Source of the DNA: Bidens hawaiensis
Lineage: Eukaryota; Streptophyta; Magnoliopsida; Asterales; Asteraceae
Direction: 5' to 3'
Length of the DNA: 64,000 bases
Assembly (NCBI GenBank): GCA_021521415.1
Contig: JAIQDT010002058.1
Location: 1 to 64,000 of the forward strand
Shown one piece after another: positions 12,377 through 22,587 of this stretch; the first letter of the stretch is position 1; each line of letters starts with the position of its first letter. Both the position numbers and the translations under genes were made by a program. The notes beneath the pieces were generated by a model. It was not told where the DNA came from, did no database searches, and saw only the letters and a list, made by a program, of their open reading frames with translations.

Positions 12377-13303
12377 ATTGATGATTAACACGCATTCATG
12401 ATTCACTCATGTTCTTGGAGACTAGAAATGGTAAAAAAAATATTGATAACTTATCTAAGACAAAATATAGATCCTTATATTGTACTTAGAAATGATGAAA
12501 TATAAGCTATGATTTATTTTTATAGTTTTGATAATTCTGAAAGAACATTGTCAACATGATTGCTTAGGTTATCATATTAGTTAAAAAAATCATATGTCAA
12601 AGGAATGTGTAATTATAATTTACAAAAATTAACCAAGGGGAGATTGTGTAACTAAACTATAACCATCCAAAGTTGTTAGATTTGGTATTTAAAATTCAAG
12701 TCAATTCTAACATTTTATACTTTACTAAAACTACTTGCTTACTTAAATTAACATTCTCGTGGTAGACATGAAGTTATGCATGCTACTTTCTTTTATGTAA
12801 TAGGGTAGTTCACTTAAAAATGAAAGGTTGTTCTATCATATATTATTAAAGCAAATTTATCACATATTTACTTTATAATCATCAAGGAAGAATGTTGTGG
12901 ATTCTTGATTTTAGACGGTCACCTTCATATAATTGATTTACTCATTTAGAATTTCTCTTCTTGTTCACCTATATTATAAATAAATATTTATATTTGTTTA
13001 ATTTTGTAATCTTCATATCCACGGGTATTGTCTTTTTATGTATGTGAATCATGCCTTGTTAGGTTATAACATGTTATAATGAAACGTTTTGCAACATAAG
13101 CTAGTTCTAGTATGTTATTATTTTAAAAAGTTTTAAAACAAAACTCGTAAAAAATCCATATGTTGTAACTCTAAGCTTACAAACCCAATCATAGGTGCTA
13201 TACTTTGAACGGAAGTGGTTGCTTGTTGATTAAGGTAATCAAAGGATCCAAATTTGTCTACAAGTGATGCTAATCAACAACATAAAAAATGTCAAGAACA
13301 CTA
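12377..13303. other. A/T-rich stretch, probably continuing the fragment at 9490-10215
   Basis: Removing the solo LTR joins the leader-like sequence before 10215 to gattgatgattaacacg at 12377, which reads as a continuation of the same gypsy leader. Beyond about 12650 the sequence is A/T-rich with no gene, repeat or RNA that I can support. Confidence 0.35.
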
Positions 13304-13329
13304 CAACAGAATAGACGTGCACAAAAAAA

Positions 13330-13765
13330 CCGGTTCCGGAACCTACCCGCTGGAACCGACCCGGAACCGGTTCCAGTTCCTACCCGATGGACCCAATACC
13401 CGGTTTGGGTATTTTTGTACCTGAAAATCATACCCGGTTCCCCTATTTGTATTTCCCCATCGGTTCCAACCCGGTTCCTATTTGTACCCGGTTCGGTTCC
13501 TACCCGAAAAAACCAATTCCGGCGGTTTTTTTTTAAAGTCAAACACAGGTCAAACTAGCCATTGGAACCGGTTCCAACGGTAATATAGCCGTTGGAACCG
13601 GTTTTTGAGAAACAAAAGAGCCGTTGCAACCGGTTCCAACGGTAATATGGCCGTTGGAACCGGTTCCAACGGTAATATAGCCGTTAGAACCGGTTTTTGA
13701 GAAACAAAAGAGCCGTTGGAACCGGTTCCAACGGTAATATAGCCGTTGGAACCAGTTTTTGTAGC
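13330..13765. repeat. left subterminal palindromic repeats of the hAT element
   Basis: The 12-bp palindrome GGAACCGGTTCC recurs (near 13365, 13563, 13655, 13719), with half-sites between. From 13560 it alternates with a 9-bp inverted pair TTCCAACGG...CCGTTGGAA around taatatag. Subterminal repeats of this kind are known transposase binding sites in other hAT elements; binding here is inference. Confidence 0.8.
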
Positions 13766-13773
13766 CCAAAAAC

Positions 13774-13779
13774 TATATA
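13774..13779 (+). promoter_or_regulatory. TATA box for the hAT transposase
   Basis: TATATA within aactatatacaag lies about 108 bases before the transposase ATG at 13882, at the inner edge of the subterminal repeats. The placement gives a leader of about 75 bases. Confidence 0.5.
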
Positions 13780-13881
13780 CAAGTTGTTTTCCATTACTTG
13801 TTTCACCAGCAAACTCAAAAACAAACTAAAATACTTCTCCTTTAGCAAACCCGTTACCCGACCATCCAACTAAATATTATT

Positions 13882-15977
13882 ATGGCACCCATCAAAAAAA
13901 CTAACAAGAAGGCTAAGAAGAGTGTTTTTATTGAACCCGTTCCTGCTACGGAGGACCCAAATGTTGTTACGGTATTCAACCATAACCGCAACCAAGACAT
14001 ATGGAAGAATTGGGATTTGGTTGTGAATGACGAAGGTTATCAAAAGGCTCGTTGCAAACTATGTGGAGCACAATTAAAGCACGATTCCAACTCCACTTTG
14101 AGAAAGCACTTCGAGAAGCCATATTGCAAGGCGTTGAAAGGGATTGGCGTGACCGATCAAATTGACTTATGTAAAGATGGTATACTATTTCGTTACAACA
14201 CGACTCAAGTTCAAGATAGAATGACAAAGTTTTTTATTCAACGAGGTTTTCCGTTTAACCACTTTGATGACCCGGATTTGACGTCGTTGATTCGAGAAAC
14301 TCTCCAACCGCGATACACACATGTAAGTCGTACTACCTTAAGACGTCATTGTATCAAGTTGTGGGAGTGTGCTAAAAAAGAGTTAATCGAGTTTTTTCAT
14401 TCTTTACAAGTGATGGTTAGTTTAACTACCGATGTTTGGTCGGCACCACACGGGTTGCCCGAATCATACATATGTGTCACCGCTCATTGTGTTGATCCGG
14501 TGACATGGCAATTGATGAAACGCACCATCGCTTTTGAAAACTTCCCGTTCCCACATACCACCGAAAAATTGTTTGAATTACTTGATGAAGTTATAACGAC
14601 TTTCAACTTGAGAAATAAAATATTTTCGATTTCGTTTGACAACGCTTCAAACAATACTAAGGCGGCCGAAAAATTTATCATTAAATATTCACCACCTTGT
14701 TTAGGGGAATTTTTTCATGTTCGATGTGTTGCACATATCATCAACTTGGTTGTTCAAAAAGGTCTCGACAATGAAAACATTTGTGAGGATTTAAAATTAT
14801 TTAGACTTATGTTACAAGATGTCTTCAAAAGTGGTAAAAGAAGACATCTTGAATATAAGAACTATTGCAAGTCGGTTGAAGGAAAGTATTTGGGCCCAAA
14901 TTGGGACATTCCAACTCGTTGGAACTCAACTTGTCATATGCTAAAGTGTGCTTTTGCCCAACGCCAAACGTTACAATCTTTTCATACCAATCTTGTTGAT
15001 GAACGCGAGGCCGATATGCTTCCGGAAAGTGTTTGGGTGAATGTCGGTTTTTTGTTGGGGTATCTTGACGTGTTCAAAACTCAGCAACAAAGTTATCGGG
15101 AGTCTATTATCCTACTAGTTGTTGGGTTTTGCAAGAATTGTATTACATGTCTTGCACTTTTAAAAACTTTGCGGAGAAGAACAAAATCTTCAAGAATATT
15201 GTTGCGGTGATGAAGGAAAAGTTCTTAAAATATTTTGAAAACATACCGCCGGTCTTTACTTGTGCCGCCGCATTAAACCCCTATTGGAATGTTCATAGGG
15301 TTGAGACAACGATTGAGGAAATATTCGACAACTTGGGTATGCACGAGATCGACCCGAAGTTGTCGACGGAAGCGAAGGAAAAGTTCAACAAAAACCTTCA
15401 AGACCTTTATGACCATTATTTTCAAATGTATGGTCCAGGAACGAGATCGTCTTTTGTGAAAAAAACAACAACTAGTAGGCCGTGCAATGACCCACTTATA
15501 AACTTGATGAATGTGGTTCGTGAATCGGCATCTAAGAGGCAAAGAGGAAACACACCAACTAGCAAACTTGGTCGATATAGTGGAGCAAACTATGTTGAGG
15601 GCGCAACGGTCAACGAAATTCGCTCTATTAATTTGTTGGCTTGGTGGAAAGGAAAACAAAACGAATTTCCCATTCTATCGGCCATGGCTCGTGATTTGCT
15701 TGCTGCACAAGCCTCAACGGTTGCTTCCGAATCGGTTTTTTCTCTTAGTGGGAGGGTGTTATCTATGCGAAGAACAAAATTAACTCCCGAGTCTCTAGAG
15801 GTTTGCATTTGCCTAAAGGACCATTTGGATGTGGTGGATCGTGTACAACACAAGGCGAACTTTGAAGACGAAATACCAATAGAGCGTCCTATTCATGATG
15901 AGGAGGCGGAGGACGAGGTTTCTTCCGATAACGAAGACGAGAGTGAAGACGAGAATGAAGACGAAGAAGAGTTGTAA
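13882..15977 (+). pseudogene. hAT transposase (BED finger), one frameshift
   Basis: The first frame (13882-15210) starts MAPIKKTNKKAKK, a basic nuclear-signal-like stretch. A BED zinc finger follows (C58, C61, H76, C82), then the RNase H-like core with D184 in TTDVWS and D253 in SISFDNASNN. The second frame (from about 15083 to 15977) carries a DUF4413-like segment, the C-terminal hAT dimerisation region with ASESVFS (catalytic glutamate codon at 15729) and an acidic tail. Both frames meet near 15080-15085, where FKT in one frame should pass into ATKLLSGVYYP in the other, so a net 1-base loss (or 2-base gain) breaks the protein. All three catalytic residues are otherwise present. An intron is possible but I see no good splice pair. 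Confidence 0.9.
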
Positions 15978-16226
15978 TTTGTGTTTTTTATTTTTTTTAG
16001 TAAAATTATTTGTAACAAGTTCAACTAATATTTAGCCTTGATTTGTTTAATTATAACTACTTTTGTTAGTCATGATTAATTTTATGTTACTTTTTAATAA
16101 CGATGAACATTTTATTTATTTAAACAATAACTATTACAAACAATATTAAAACATAAATGATACTAAACATAACAACTAAAACTAAAAAAACAAAGTCCGT
16201 CGTTTTAATCCGGCGTTCTACAACGA

Positions 16227-16499
16227 TTAAGCGTTGTTACCGGTGGTAGATGCTTGGGTTGTAGAGCCGAACGACTCTTCCACTTCCGCTTTTTTAGCAT
16301 CCAAACTTCTTTTCTCTCGACAATACTTATTCGTATGTTTTCGTAATGTTGAGTTGGACCCTGCTTTAAGAAACTTCGAGCAATATTTGCAACGAGCCAT
16401 CTCCTGTGAGTCGGTCATGAGACACAAATCGTAATGAATCCAAACATTGGGGCATCTTGTTGTTTCGATCACCATAACAACGTCGTCATTAGTTGCCAT
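16227..16499 (-). CDS. 90-aa BED zinc-finger protein encoded inside the hAT element
   Basis: On the minus strand, an intact frame starting MATNDDVV encodes a single BED finger with C37, C40, H55 and C60 and the block SNSTLRKH, which the transposase finger also contains. A short basic and Ala/Ser/Thr-rich tail follows; there is no catalytic core. A longer frame starts at 16577, but the TATA box at 16583-16590 sits only 6 bases before that ATG, so transcription should begin downstream and the ATG at 16499 is preferred. It converges on the transposase gene. Likely a small DNA-binding protein, perhaps recognising the same sites; function unknown. Confidence 0.65.
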   Translation of the reverse strand: MATNDDVVMVIETTRCPNVWIHYDLCLMTDSQEMARCKYCSKFLKAGSNSTLRKHTNKYCREKRSLDAKKAEVEESFGSTTQASTTGNNA

Positions 16500-16582
16500 T
16501 TGTTGTCGGTTTAAGCTTAATTGTGTTTTAGAGTGTGTTTTATAGTTTTGGAAGTGGTTTAACAAGTACACATCCATACCTT

Positions 16583-16590
16583 GCTATTTA
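16583..16590 (-). promoter_or_regulatory. TATA box for the BED-finger frame
   Basis: The minus strand reads CTATAAATAGC here, a strong TATA box about 85 bases before the ATG at 16499, with the right-end subterminal repeats immediately upstream as possible regulatory sites. Confidence 0.55.
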
Positions 16591-16617
16591 TAGAATGAAA
16601 ATAAGCTAAATATAGTA

Positions 16618-16880
16618 AAAAAAACCGGTTCCAATGGTCAAAAACGGCTATATAGCCATTCGAACCGGTTTCTAACGGCTAGAATATTTGAATTTAAAAA
16701 AAACCCGGTGGAACCGGTTTTTACGTAATAACCGGTCCCGGTTCCTACCCTACCCGGTTCCTAAAAGCTAGCATTTCTGGGCATCGGTTTGGGTCTGGAA
16801 CCAAACCGGTTCCTGACTGGAACCGGTGCCATTTCCTACCCAGTGTGAAAAAAACCGGTTCTGAACCGGTTCGGGTTTTC
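16618..16880. repeat. right subterminal repeats of the hAT element
   Basis: Copies of accggttcc / ggaaccggt and an inverted pair around atatagcc mirror the left end. They sit between the BED-frame promoter and the right terminal repeat. Confidence 0.75.
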
Positions 16881-16915
16881 CAAGTGAACCTGATTTGTGC
16901 ACGTCTACAACAGAA

Positions 16916-17784
16916 TAATCTTTCGTTGTTAGATCTATGCAACTTTATGAGCACCCTTAAACCTAAACTAATCACCTTATGATTTAACGTGTCCGTTGAA
17001 GTTGTCATGTGTTCTTCACCTTAAAACCGATTTCAAAGCTCACCTCTTAAACAAGAGTGCTAAGATCAAACTCATTGTCCAGTCACCCAAAGGAGAGAGA
17101 TATATGTGTGTTTCTTTTCATTCATACGGATCACACGTGTGTTTGTTTGCTATATTCTCCAATGCGTACATAGAACTCTTGAAGTTGATTATCCAAATCT
17201 TTCAAGTGATTTAGTATACAACCAAAACTTAAAAATACTCAAACCATGACAAGTATATCTCAACCAGTCACTTATAATCAACTCAAAAGTATACAACCAC
17301 CACACCCAATACATCCTAATCCCATAAACCTTACCAATACATCTGAGGGATAAAAAGGCTGCTTCCAGTAAGAGCATACAATAAATTCAAAAATATATAT
17401 ATAAAAAAAAACAACTAACATTCAACCACAATAAGAGAAAAAAATTTGAATAATGTAGATACTCGAATTACAAATTAGTTGTCTCATTTCACATAGTGAA
17501 CAAAATGACCGTAGCGCCCTTAATATGCTCTTTGATGACTCTGGGCATATAATAGCTTGTTCATTTTCAAAGGACCAACAACTATTACTACAATTAACCT
17601 TAATGTGCAAAAGAGTATTAGAGATGACAAATATCAAATACAAACTACAATAATATTAATATCCCTAGTGAGTTACCAGAGTATAATAAACAGCAAGTAA
17701 TGTTTTTTTCTCCTTTCAAAGGATCATAACAAGATATAAATATGAAATAAATTCAACTTTCACAGTAATTATTCTTACAACAAA
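16916..17784. other. unique A/T-rich sequence, includes the 3' flank of the DUF1644 gene
   Basis: No gene is supported here. The part just left of 17785 should hold the 3' untranslated region of the minus-strand DUF1644 gene; it is A/T-rich with several AATAAA-like words on that strand. Short frames have no recognisable motif. Confidence 0.4.
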
Positions 17785-18696
17785 TCAAGATTCATCATCT
17801 TGCAGCAGATCGGGCGGGTTCGAACTACCATCCGAAGCCTCAACGTCACCATCTCTCGGCTCATCATTATGGGTCTCGCCCCAAAGACGTGTACTAGGCC
17901 TCCTCCTAATGGTAACATGGGCCCGGGTCCGAGACGTTCCAGACCAGCTACTACTTCTTGGTCTAAAAACCCGAATCAAGAAAAAAACTGTCATCCAACC
18001 ACCTTCATCAATCGATAAAGCACTTGCATTACTATTATCGTTATCATTTATAATAATATTATTATTATCAATATCAATATCTTCAGTCGTTTCATCTCCT
18101 ATAGAAGATCGAAGACTACTTAAAAGATCCCCAATATCTCTCTGCCTTTCCAACCGTCTCCAGTCTCGTTGACGATCCGGGTTGGCTTCCGATGGTCTGA
18201 CCATCGGGTGCTCCAACCGAGCATGCTTTCTTAAATCTGTATATGTCCCTGAAAATTCACACGTCTCACTAGCACAACTTCGGGTTTTAGAGTTCATAAA
18301 CAATCGAGCAGACTCCACCACAACCCACCCATTAACCTCGCCACGACATAATGGACAAACAAGTTTTAACTCAGGTGTTGACCCACCCGGTTGACTTGCC
18401 AACTGTTGGGTTTCAGAGGATGCTTTTTGGAACTGGTCAAAACAGTTTGAGTGACGGTAACTTGTGTCACACATGAATGGACGACAACCATTTTTGTGTG
18501 ATGAACATAATAATAAAATAGCGTTGTGTGGGTGTTCCATACAAACAGGGCATCGGGCTTCTTCCCATTCTTTAACATTCTCAGTTTCTAACGGGCTTTT
18601 AATCAACGATCGTTTTGACTGACTAGTGTTGCATACATACGGTGAAGTCCAAGATCTATCAACGGATACGGATCGGTCTCGTCTATCTTTAGGCAT
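17785..18696 (-). CDS. DUF1644 family zinc-finger protein (303 aa), host gene
   Basis: The protein starts MPKDRRDRS, the usual start of this plant family, then has an EARCPVCMEHPHNA block (C49, C52), LLLCSSH (C64), C71, C76, a TSYRHSNC segment (H82, C85) and CPLC (C114, C117), together the cysteine-rich DUF1644 core. A C2H2-like pair follows (C141, C146, H158, H163 in DLRKHARLEH). The rest is Asp/Asn-rich and then Arg/Ser-rich with a short hydrophobic patch (WMTVFFLIRVF). The frame extends 5 codons upstream to a TTG, so ATG at 18696 is the start. The coding part is a single exon. DUF1644 proteins are plant-specific; some are linked to stress responses, but the biochemical role is not established. 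It is the only intact host gene seen here. Confidence 0.9.
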   Translation of the reverse strand: MPKDRRDRSVSVDRSWTSPYVCNTSQSKRSLIKSPLETENVKEWEEARCPVCMEHPHNAILLLCSSHKNGCRPFMCDTSYRHSNCFDQFQKASSETQQLASQPGGSTPELKLVCPLCRGEVNGWVVVESARLFMNSKTRSCASETCEFSGTYTDLRKHARLEHPMVRPSEANPDRQRDWRRLERQRDIGDLLSSLRSSIGDETTEDIDIDNNNIIINDNDNSNASALSIDEGGWMTVFFLIRVFRPRSSSWSGTSRTRAHVTIRRRPSTRLWGETHNDEPRDGDVEASDGSSNPPDLLQDDES

Positions 18697-19950
18697 ATTT
18701 ATACACTTCAATATCTATATAACACTCAAAAACAAAGAATTTAATATAAACCATACTAAATTATAGTGCTGTAATCATGATTTGACTCTGATTAATCAGT
18801 AACTGAAGGGCTACCAATTCGATTTCATCTAATGAGCCCCTAAAAGTGATACTAGTCAAAATTTATAAAATTTTTGAAGTATTTGAAACATTATACTAGA
18901 ATGGTGCCCGAAAGACGCAGCAGGAAACACAGACACCACTGGTAATCTGAGATGAGATCGTTACCATGTACGGGTATCCAAAAATACTAATACCAGATTT
19001 GAAAAAAATAAAACTAGTTACCGAATACTGTACCCAATGTCCAAATGTATTGATTCGGTGCCGGTAATTTAGTACATCACTCCCTTTGGTTGTTTTGTCC
19101 TAATCTCTATTGATTGTATCAATTTCATTCTTAACCAAAGGTAATCATGAAACCAAAAACCATATCAAAGTAATCTGTAATCAAGAAATCTTAACTAGAA
19201 CGCAAAAACCATAATACCAAATCTAAACAAAAAAATCATCCATAACCAAAGATAATCATGAAAACAAAAATCATATCAAATTCATTTGTAATAAAGAAAC
19301 CATAATACCAAAACCAAAGCATACAAAACACCCCAAAAATTATCAATTTCTATAGAGGGACAAGAAAGAAAGGTACCCATAAAAAAGTATACATGTTTAA
19401 ACCAAAACACTACTACCTATACCAGAAACACTAAATACGAAGACGGGTACCAAAAAGCGTACTGTATGTGGAGCTCCGATGTTAGTACGTCACCATGGTA
19501 TTCAGGAAAAAAATGTCTCCACCAATGCGGGTAATCGCGCGACATGTAAAATCATAATATTATTCAAATTGCATAACAACTTCCAATCCAATTAATCCCT
19601 ATTGGTAGCCACCCCCACCACCACACTAACTAACGACTGCTAAATCATAATAAATTGTTTGGATGTTTCTATGAAATCATAATAAACATTCAAACTATTG
19701 AAATCCCCAAACTATCTAATCGATATAAAGAAGTCAAGATCTCAAATTTCCATCTAACTAGAACCCCATCCCATCTAATCTGTCAGATAGATTCATTTCA
19801 AAGACTTACAATCATAAAATATCATCATCCAAGCTCTAGATCAACATCACCGACAAAAAACTAAAGCATATATATACGAAATCCATCCCGAAAAGAAACA
19901 AACTTACCGACGAATTAGTGGTTTTAAGGATGATCGAAGAAACTGGAAAG
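18697..19950 (-). other. 5' leader of the DUF1644 gene with a probable intron
   Basis: On the minus strand a TATA-type sequence at 19985-19978 is followed by a donor-like TCG|GTAAGTTTG with the GT at 19907-19906. An acceptor-like TTCTTTGTTTTTGAG ends at 18725, about 30 bases before the ATG. This suggests a ~40-base first exon, a ~1.18-kb leader intron (19907-18725) and the coding exon. It rests on splice-site pattern only. No other gene is seen in this stretch. Confidence 0.45.
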
Positions 19951-19977
19951 ATTTGTGAGCTGATAATGATGTATAAG

Positions 19978-19985
19978 TTTATAAG
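19978..19985 (-). promoter_or_regulatory. TATA box of the DUF1644 gene
   Basis: CTTATAAA on the minus strand lies about 70 bases before the putative leader-intron donor. Start-site placement near 19950 is inferred from usual TATA spacing. Confidence 0.4.
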
Positions 19986-20283
19986 AGAGAATAATAACAA
20001 AAGAGTTGTTTAGGGTAAATAGGGTTGGTTTATTTTATTTTATATATATCAAAGGAGCATCCGGTTTTCGAATTTGAACCGATTTTAAATTTTTTAACGG
20101 CGCCGGTTTTTTTTGGCTTTATCTTATTACACTCAAATGTTTACTCATTCGTTTGTTTTGAATTCAAAGTTAATCTTTATGTATATGTTATCGTTTGTTT
20201 TGAATTCAAAGTTTACTTTATGAATTCATGCGAATTTGTTTTAATACCTTGCGATATGTGAGACTTGAACATAATATTTGTTA

Positions 20284-21254
20284 GGGATATTGGTTTTTAA
20301 TACTTCCAATTTTTCTTATTGGTTGATAATACTTCTAATTTTCGATTTGTCACCCACCACTCCCAACTTTCATCATATTTTCCTGTACCACTCCCCGTCT
20401 AAATGAACACTAGCCTCGTTAATGTTTTGGCAAAAAAATGTCATTCAAATTAGTTAAGGGGGATAAAACAGAAAATTAAATTGTTTAACATATACAAAAT
20501 TTACCTCCAACCAACCCTAGATCAAGCATCACCACTCCATTCTCATCTATTACAACCACCACTACACCTCTGGTTCAACACGAACCCATAATATATCGAT
20601 TCGAAGTAATCCTTTACTAGCTGGAAAACGAGTAGCTGGTTTCCGGCGAACACCATATCCGTCATTTCACCGCCCACCGCCCCGAAACCGCAACCCCCCC
20701 CCCCCCCCGCCACCACCAGTGCCTCACCCAGCCACCTTCCGGGATCGCTTTCATGCCGGAAAAACGAGTTGCAGGTTTCCGGTGAGCACCATCTTCATCA
20801 TATCTCCATCGGTGCACAATCTTCAGGATCTCCATCACCTTTTTACACCTCTGAACCATCTCCATATTCTAGAAAGACGAGATAGCTGGAAAACTCAAAT
20901 TCGCCGGAAAAAACGAGGTCGCCGGAAAAACGAGGTCACCGGAAATGGAGGTTGTTGAGGTTGTACAATTACCATCGTCCCCGTCTTGTCGTTGTATTAG
21001 GAGTTCGTCGAAGAACAGGGAAGCCAAACCAGATTGTCATCGGAAAACATGGCAGGCCACAAAATTTCTGTTTTACCCCCTCAACTAATTTGAATGACAT
21101 TTTTAGTCCAAAACATTAACGAGGTTAGTGTTCATTTAGACGGGGAGTGGTACAGGAAAATAGGGTTAAAGTTTGGAGTGGTGGGTGACAAATCGAAAGT
21201 TGAAGTGTTATCTACCAATGAGGGAAAGTTGAGAGTATTAAAAACCAATATCCC
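20284..21254. mobile_element. non-autonomous Mutator-like element with long inverted arms
   Basis: The left arm (about 20284-20475) and the right arm (about 21065-21254) are inverted copies about 190 bp long, both reading GGGATATTGGTTTTTAATAC from the outside and sharing long stretches such as ccactccccgtctaaatgaa. Flanks are TATTTGTTA (20275-20283) and TATTTATTA (21255-21263), a 9-bp duplication with one change, typical of Mutator-like elements. The ~590-bp interior has repeated ccggaaaaacgag words and a C15 run (20694-20708) but no transposase. A captured gene fragment is possible but not recognised. Confidence 0.8.
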
Positions 21255-21263
21255 TATTTATTA

Positions 21264-21514
21264 TATCAAACTCAGTTATTTAAAAGTTTGTTAACAAACT
21301 ATTAGATATGAATTGTATTGAAAAAAATAAGAAGAATGAAGAATTGTAGGTATAAATGTATAATTTTAGAGTTTAAATATTATTCTTATAGAGGTAGAGT
21401 CAGGAAAAGATCCAAATCCATGACCCACCTAAAAAGATCCGCGGGTCACTCGTTGGACCCCCAAGAGTCATCCGCCAAAGAATAAGAAGTCCAGTGACCA
21501 CCCGCATGCGGAAG
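21264..21514. other. left flank of Gypsy1: part of an older Tat-like LTR
   Basis: From about 21390 the sequence (ggatccgcgggtcactcg-like words, cccgcatgcgg) continues, across Gypsy1, into the sequence at 30455. It has no coding content. It is most likely the start of the older gypsy fragment in which Gypsy1 landed. Confidence 0.35.
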
Positions 21515-22413
21515 AAAAATGTGACACCCGGTAAATTCCCAATCCCTTAAACCGAGTAATCAACCTAAATATTAGGTAATTATGTTATGTGCGCCCTGCG
21601 CGAGCGCGCCATGTTAGAATCAGCGCGTGCATTTGTTATGTGCGTCCTGCGCGAGCGCGCCATGTTAATCAGCGCGTGCATTTGTTATGTGCGCCCTGCG
21701 CGAGCGCACCATGTTAAGAACCAGCGTGGGCATATGTTATATGCGCCATGCGCGAATGTTTTGGCTTTATGTTTTCATGTACCTTAACGTTATGTTGTCT
21801 AAAGGGTTGACCATCCCGCATGATGCTAAGGCGGGTGCATTCTAAATCGTTTATGCGCGTGCGGAAGGGAACTAACCTCCCCGCATGGCGGGAACACTGA
21901 GAGCTAGTTTGTCTGAAGCTCCAAGATGGAATTGACTTCAACATAACTGATCACTATGTTGAAATACCAAGACCACCTGGAGAATCTACAAATGAAACTC
22001 AATGTCCCTAACTGCGAGAAGGTTATGCACCTACCCGCAGCAAAGAAATGTCCTTCACGCAGAAAGTTATGCGCACAAAGTGATACGCACAGAACACTTA
22101 GTCTATTCTCCAGATGTAAGATTACTCCCGCCCAAAAGAAAACAGTAGCGTGTTTCAGAGATTTTCCACTTTTTACTGTACACTGACAAAAGTACCTGAA
22201 AAAGGCACACTGTAACATGAAAAGTCAACTGTCAGCCACCCTATTCTCACCAACCCCAGACCTGCATGTCCTGACCAAATCAAATCAAATATTTTATCCA
22301 CTACTCCACTTTTAAATAAATAATAATAATTTCCATACTTTATCATCATTACCCCTAGATATGAAAAGATTTCAATCCCCTAAAGCAAGGGATTGTGTTC
22401 CCTTGAGTTTGCC

Positions 22414-22422
22414 TATAAATAT
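22414..22422 (+). promoter_or_regulatory. TATA box of the Gypsy1 5' LTR
   Basis: TATAAATAT within ttgcctataaatatgtaacc is a consensus plant TATA box. Transcription should start near 22445, so the donor-like site, hairpins and acceptor-like site all fall in the RNA leader. The copy in the 3' LTR is at 29232. Confidence 0.7.
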
Positions 22423-22587
22423 GTAACCTAAATCATCACCCAAAACACACTTCAAAGAACTGCAAACTTGCACTAAACCTCTCCCAAGCATCCGTTTTCA
22501 TTTCCGATCCTGTTACTAGACCTTCGATTCCGAGGCCAAATACCAAGAAAACCCGAATCCCGATTAATCCCTTAACAAGAACCACAG

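Larger units (their letters stand above)
13312..16907 (+). mobile_element. complete hAT DNA transposon, 3.6 kb
   Basis: The ends are inverted copies of TAGACGTGCACAAA (13312-13325 and 16894-16907, 14 of 14). They are flanked by a perfect 8-bp duplication CAACAGAA (13304-13311 and 16908-16915), the hallmark of hAT insertion. Inside are a BED-finger transposase on the plus strand (13882-15977, one frameshift), a second BED-finger frame on the minus strand (16499-16227), and dense GGAACCGGTTCC-type subterminal repeats at both ends. The ends and duplication are well preserved, so the insertion is not ancient. Confidence 0.95.

Noticed and set aside
13270..13769. Open frames on both strands rich in Gly, Thr, Val and Pro
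   Set aside because: They are translations of the hAT subterminal palindromes.
20662..20865. Glycine/tryptophan-rich frame on the minus strand
   Set aside because: It is generated by the C15 run and the G/C-rich interior of the Mutator-like element.
21587..21787. Open frame rich in Cys-Ala-Leu-Arg-Glu repeats, repeated at 28402-28602
   Set aside because: It is the translation of the gcgccctgcgcgagcgcgcc tandem repeat inside both Gypsy1 LTRs, not a gene.
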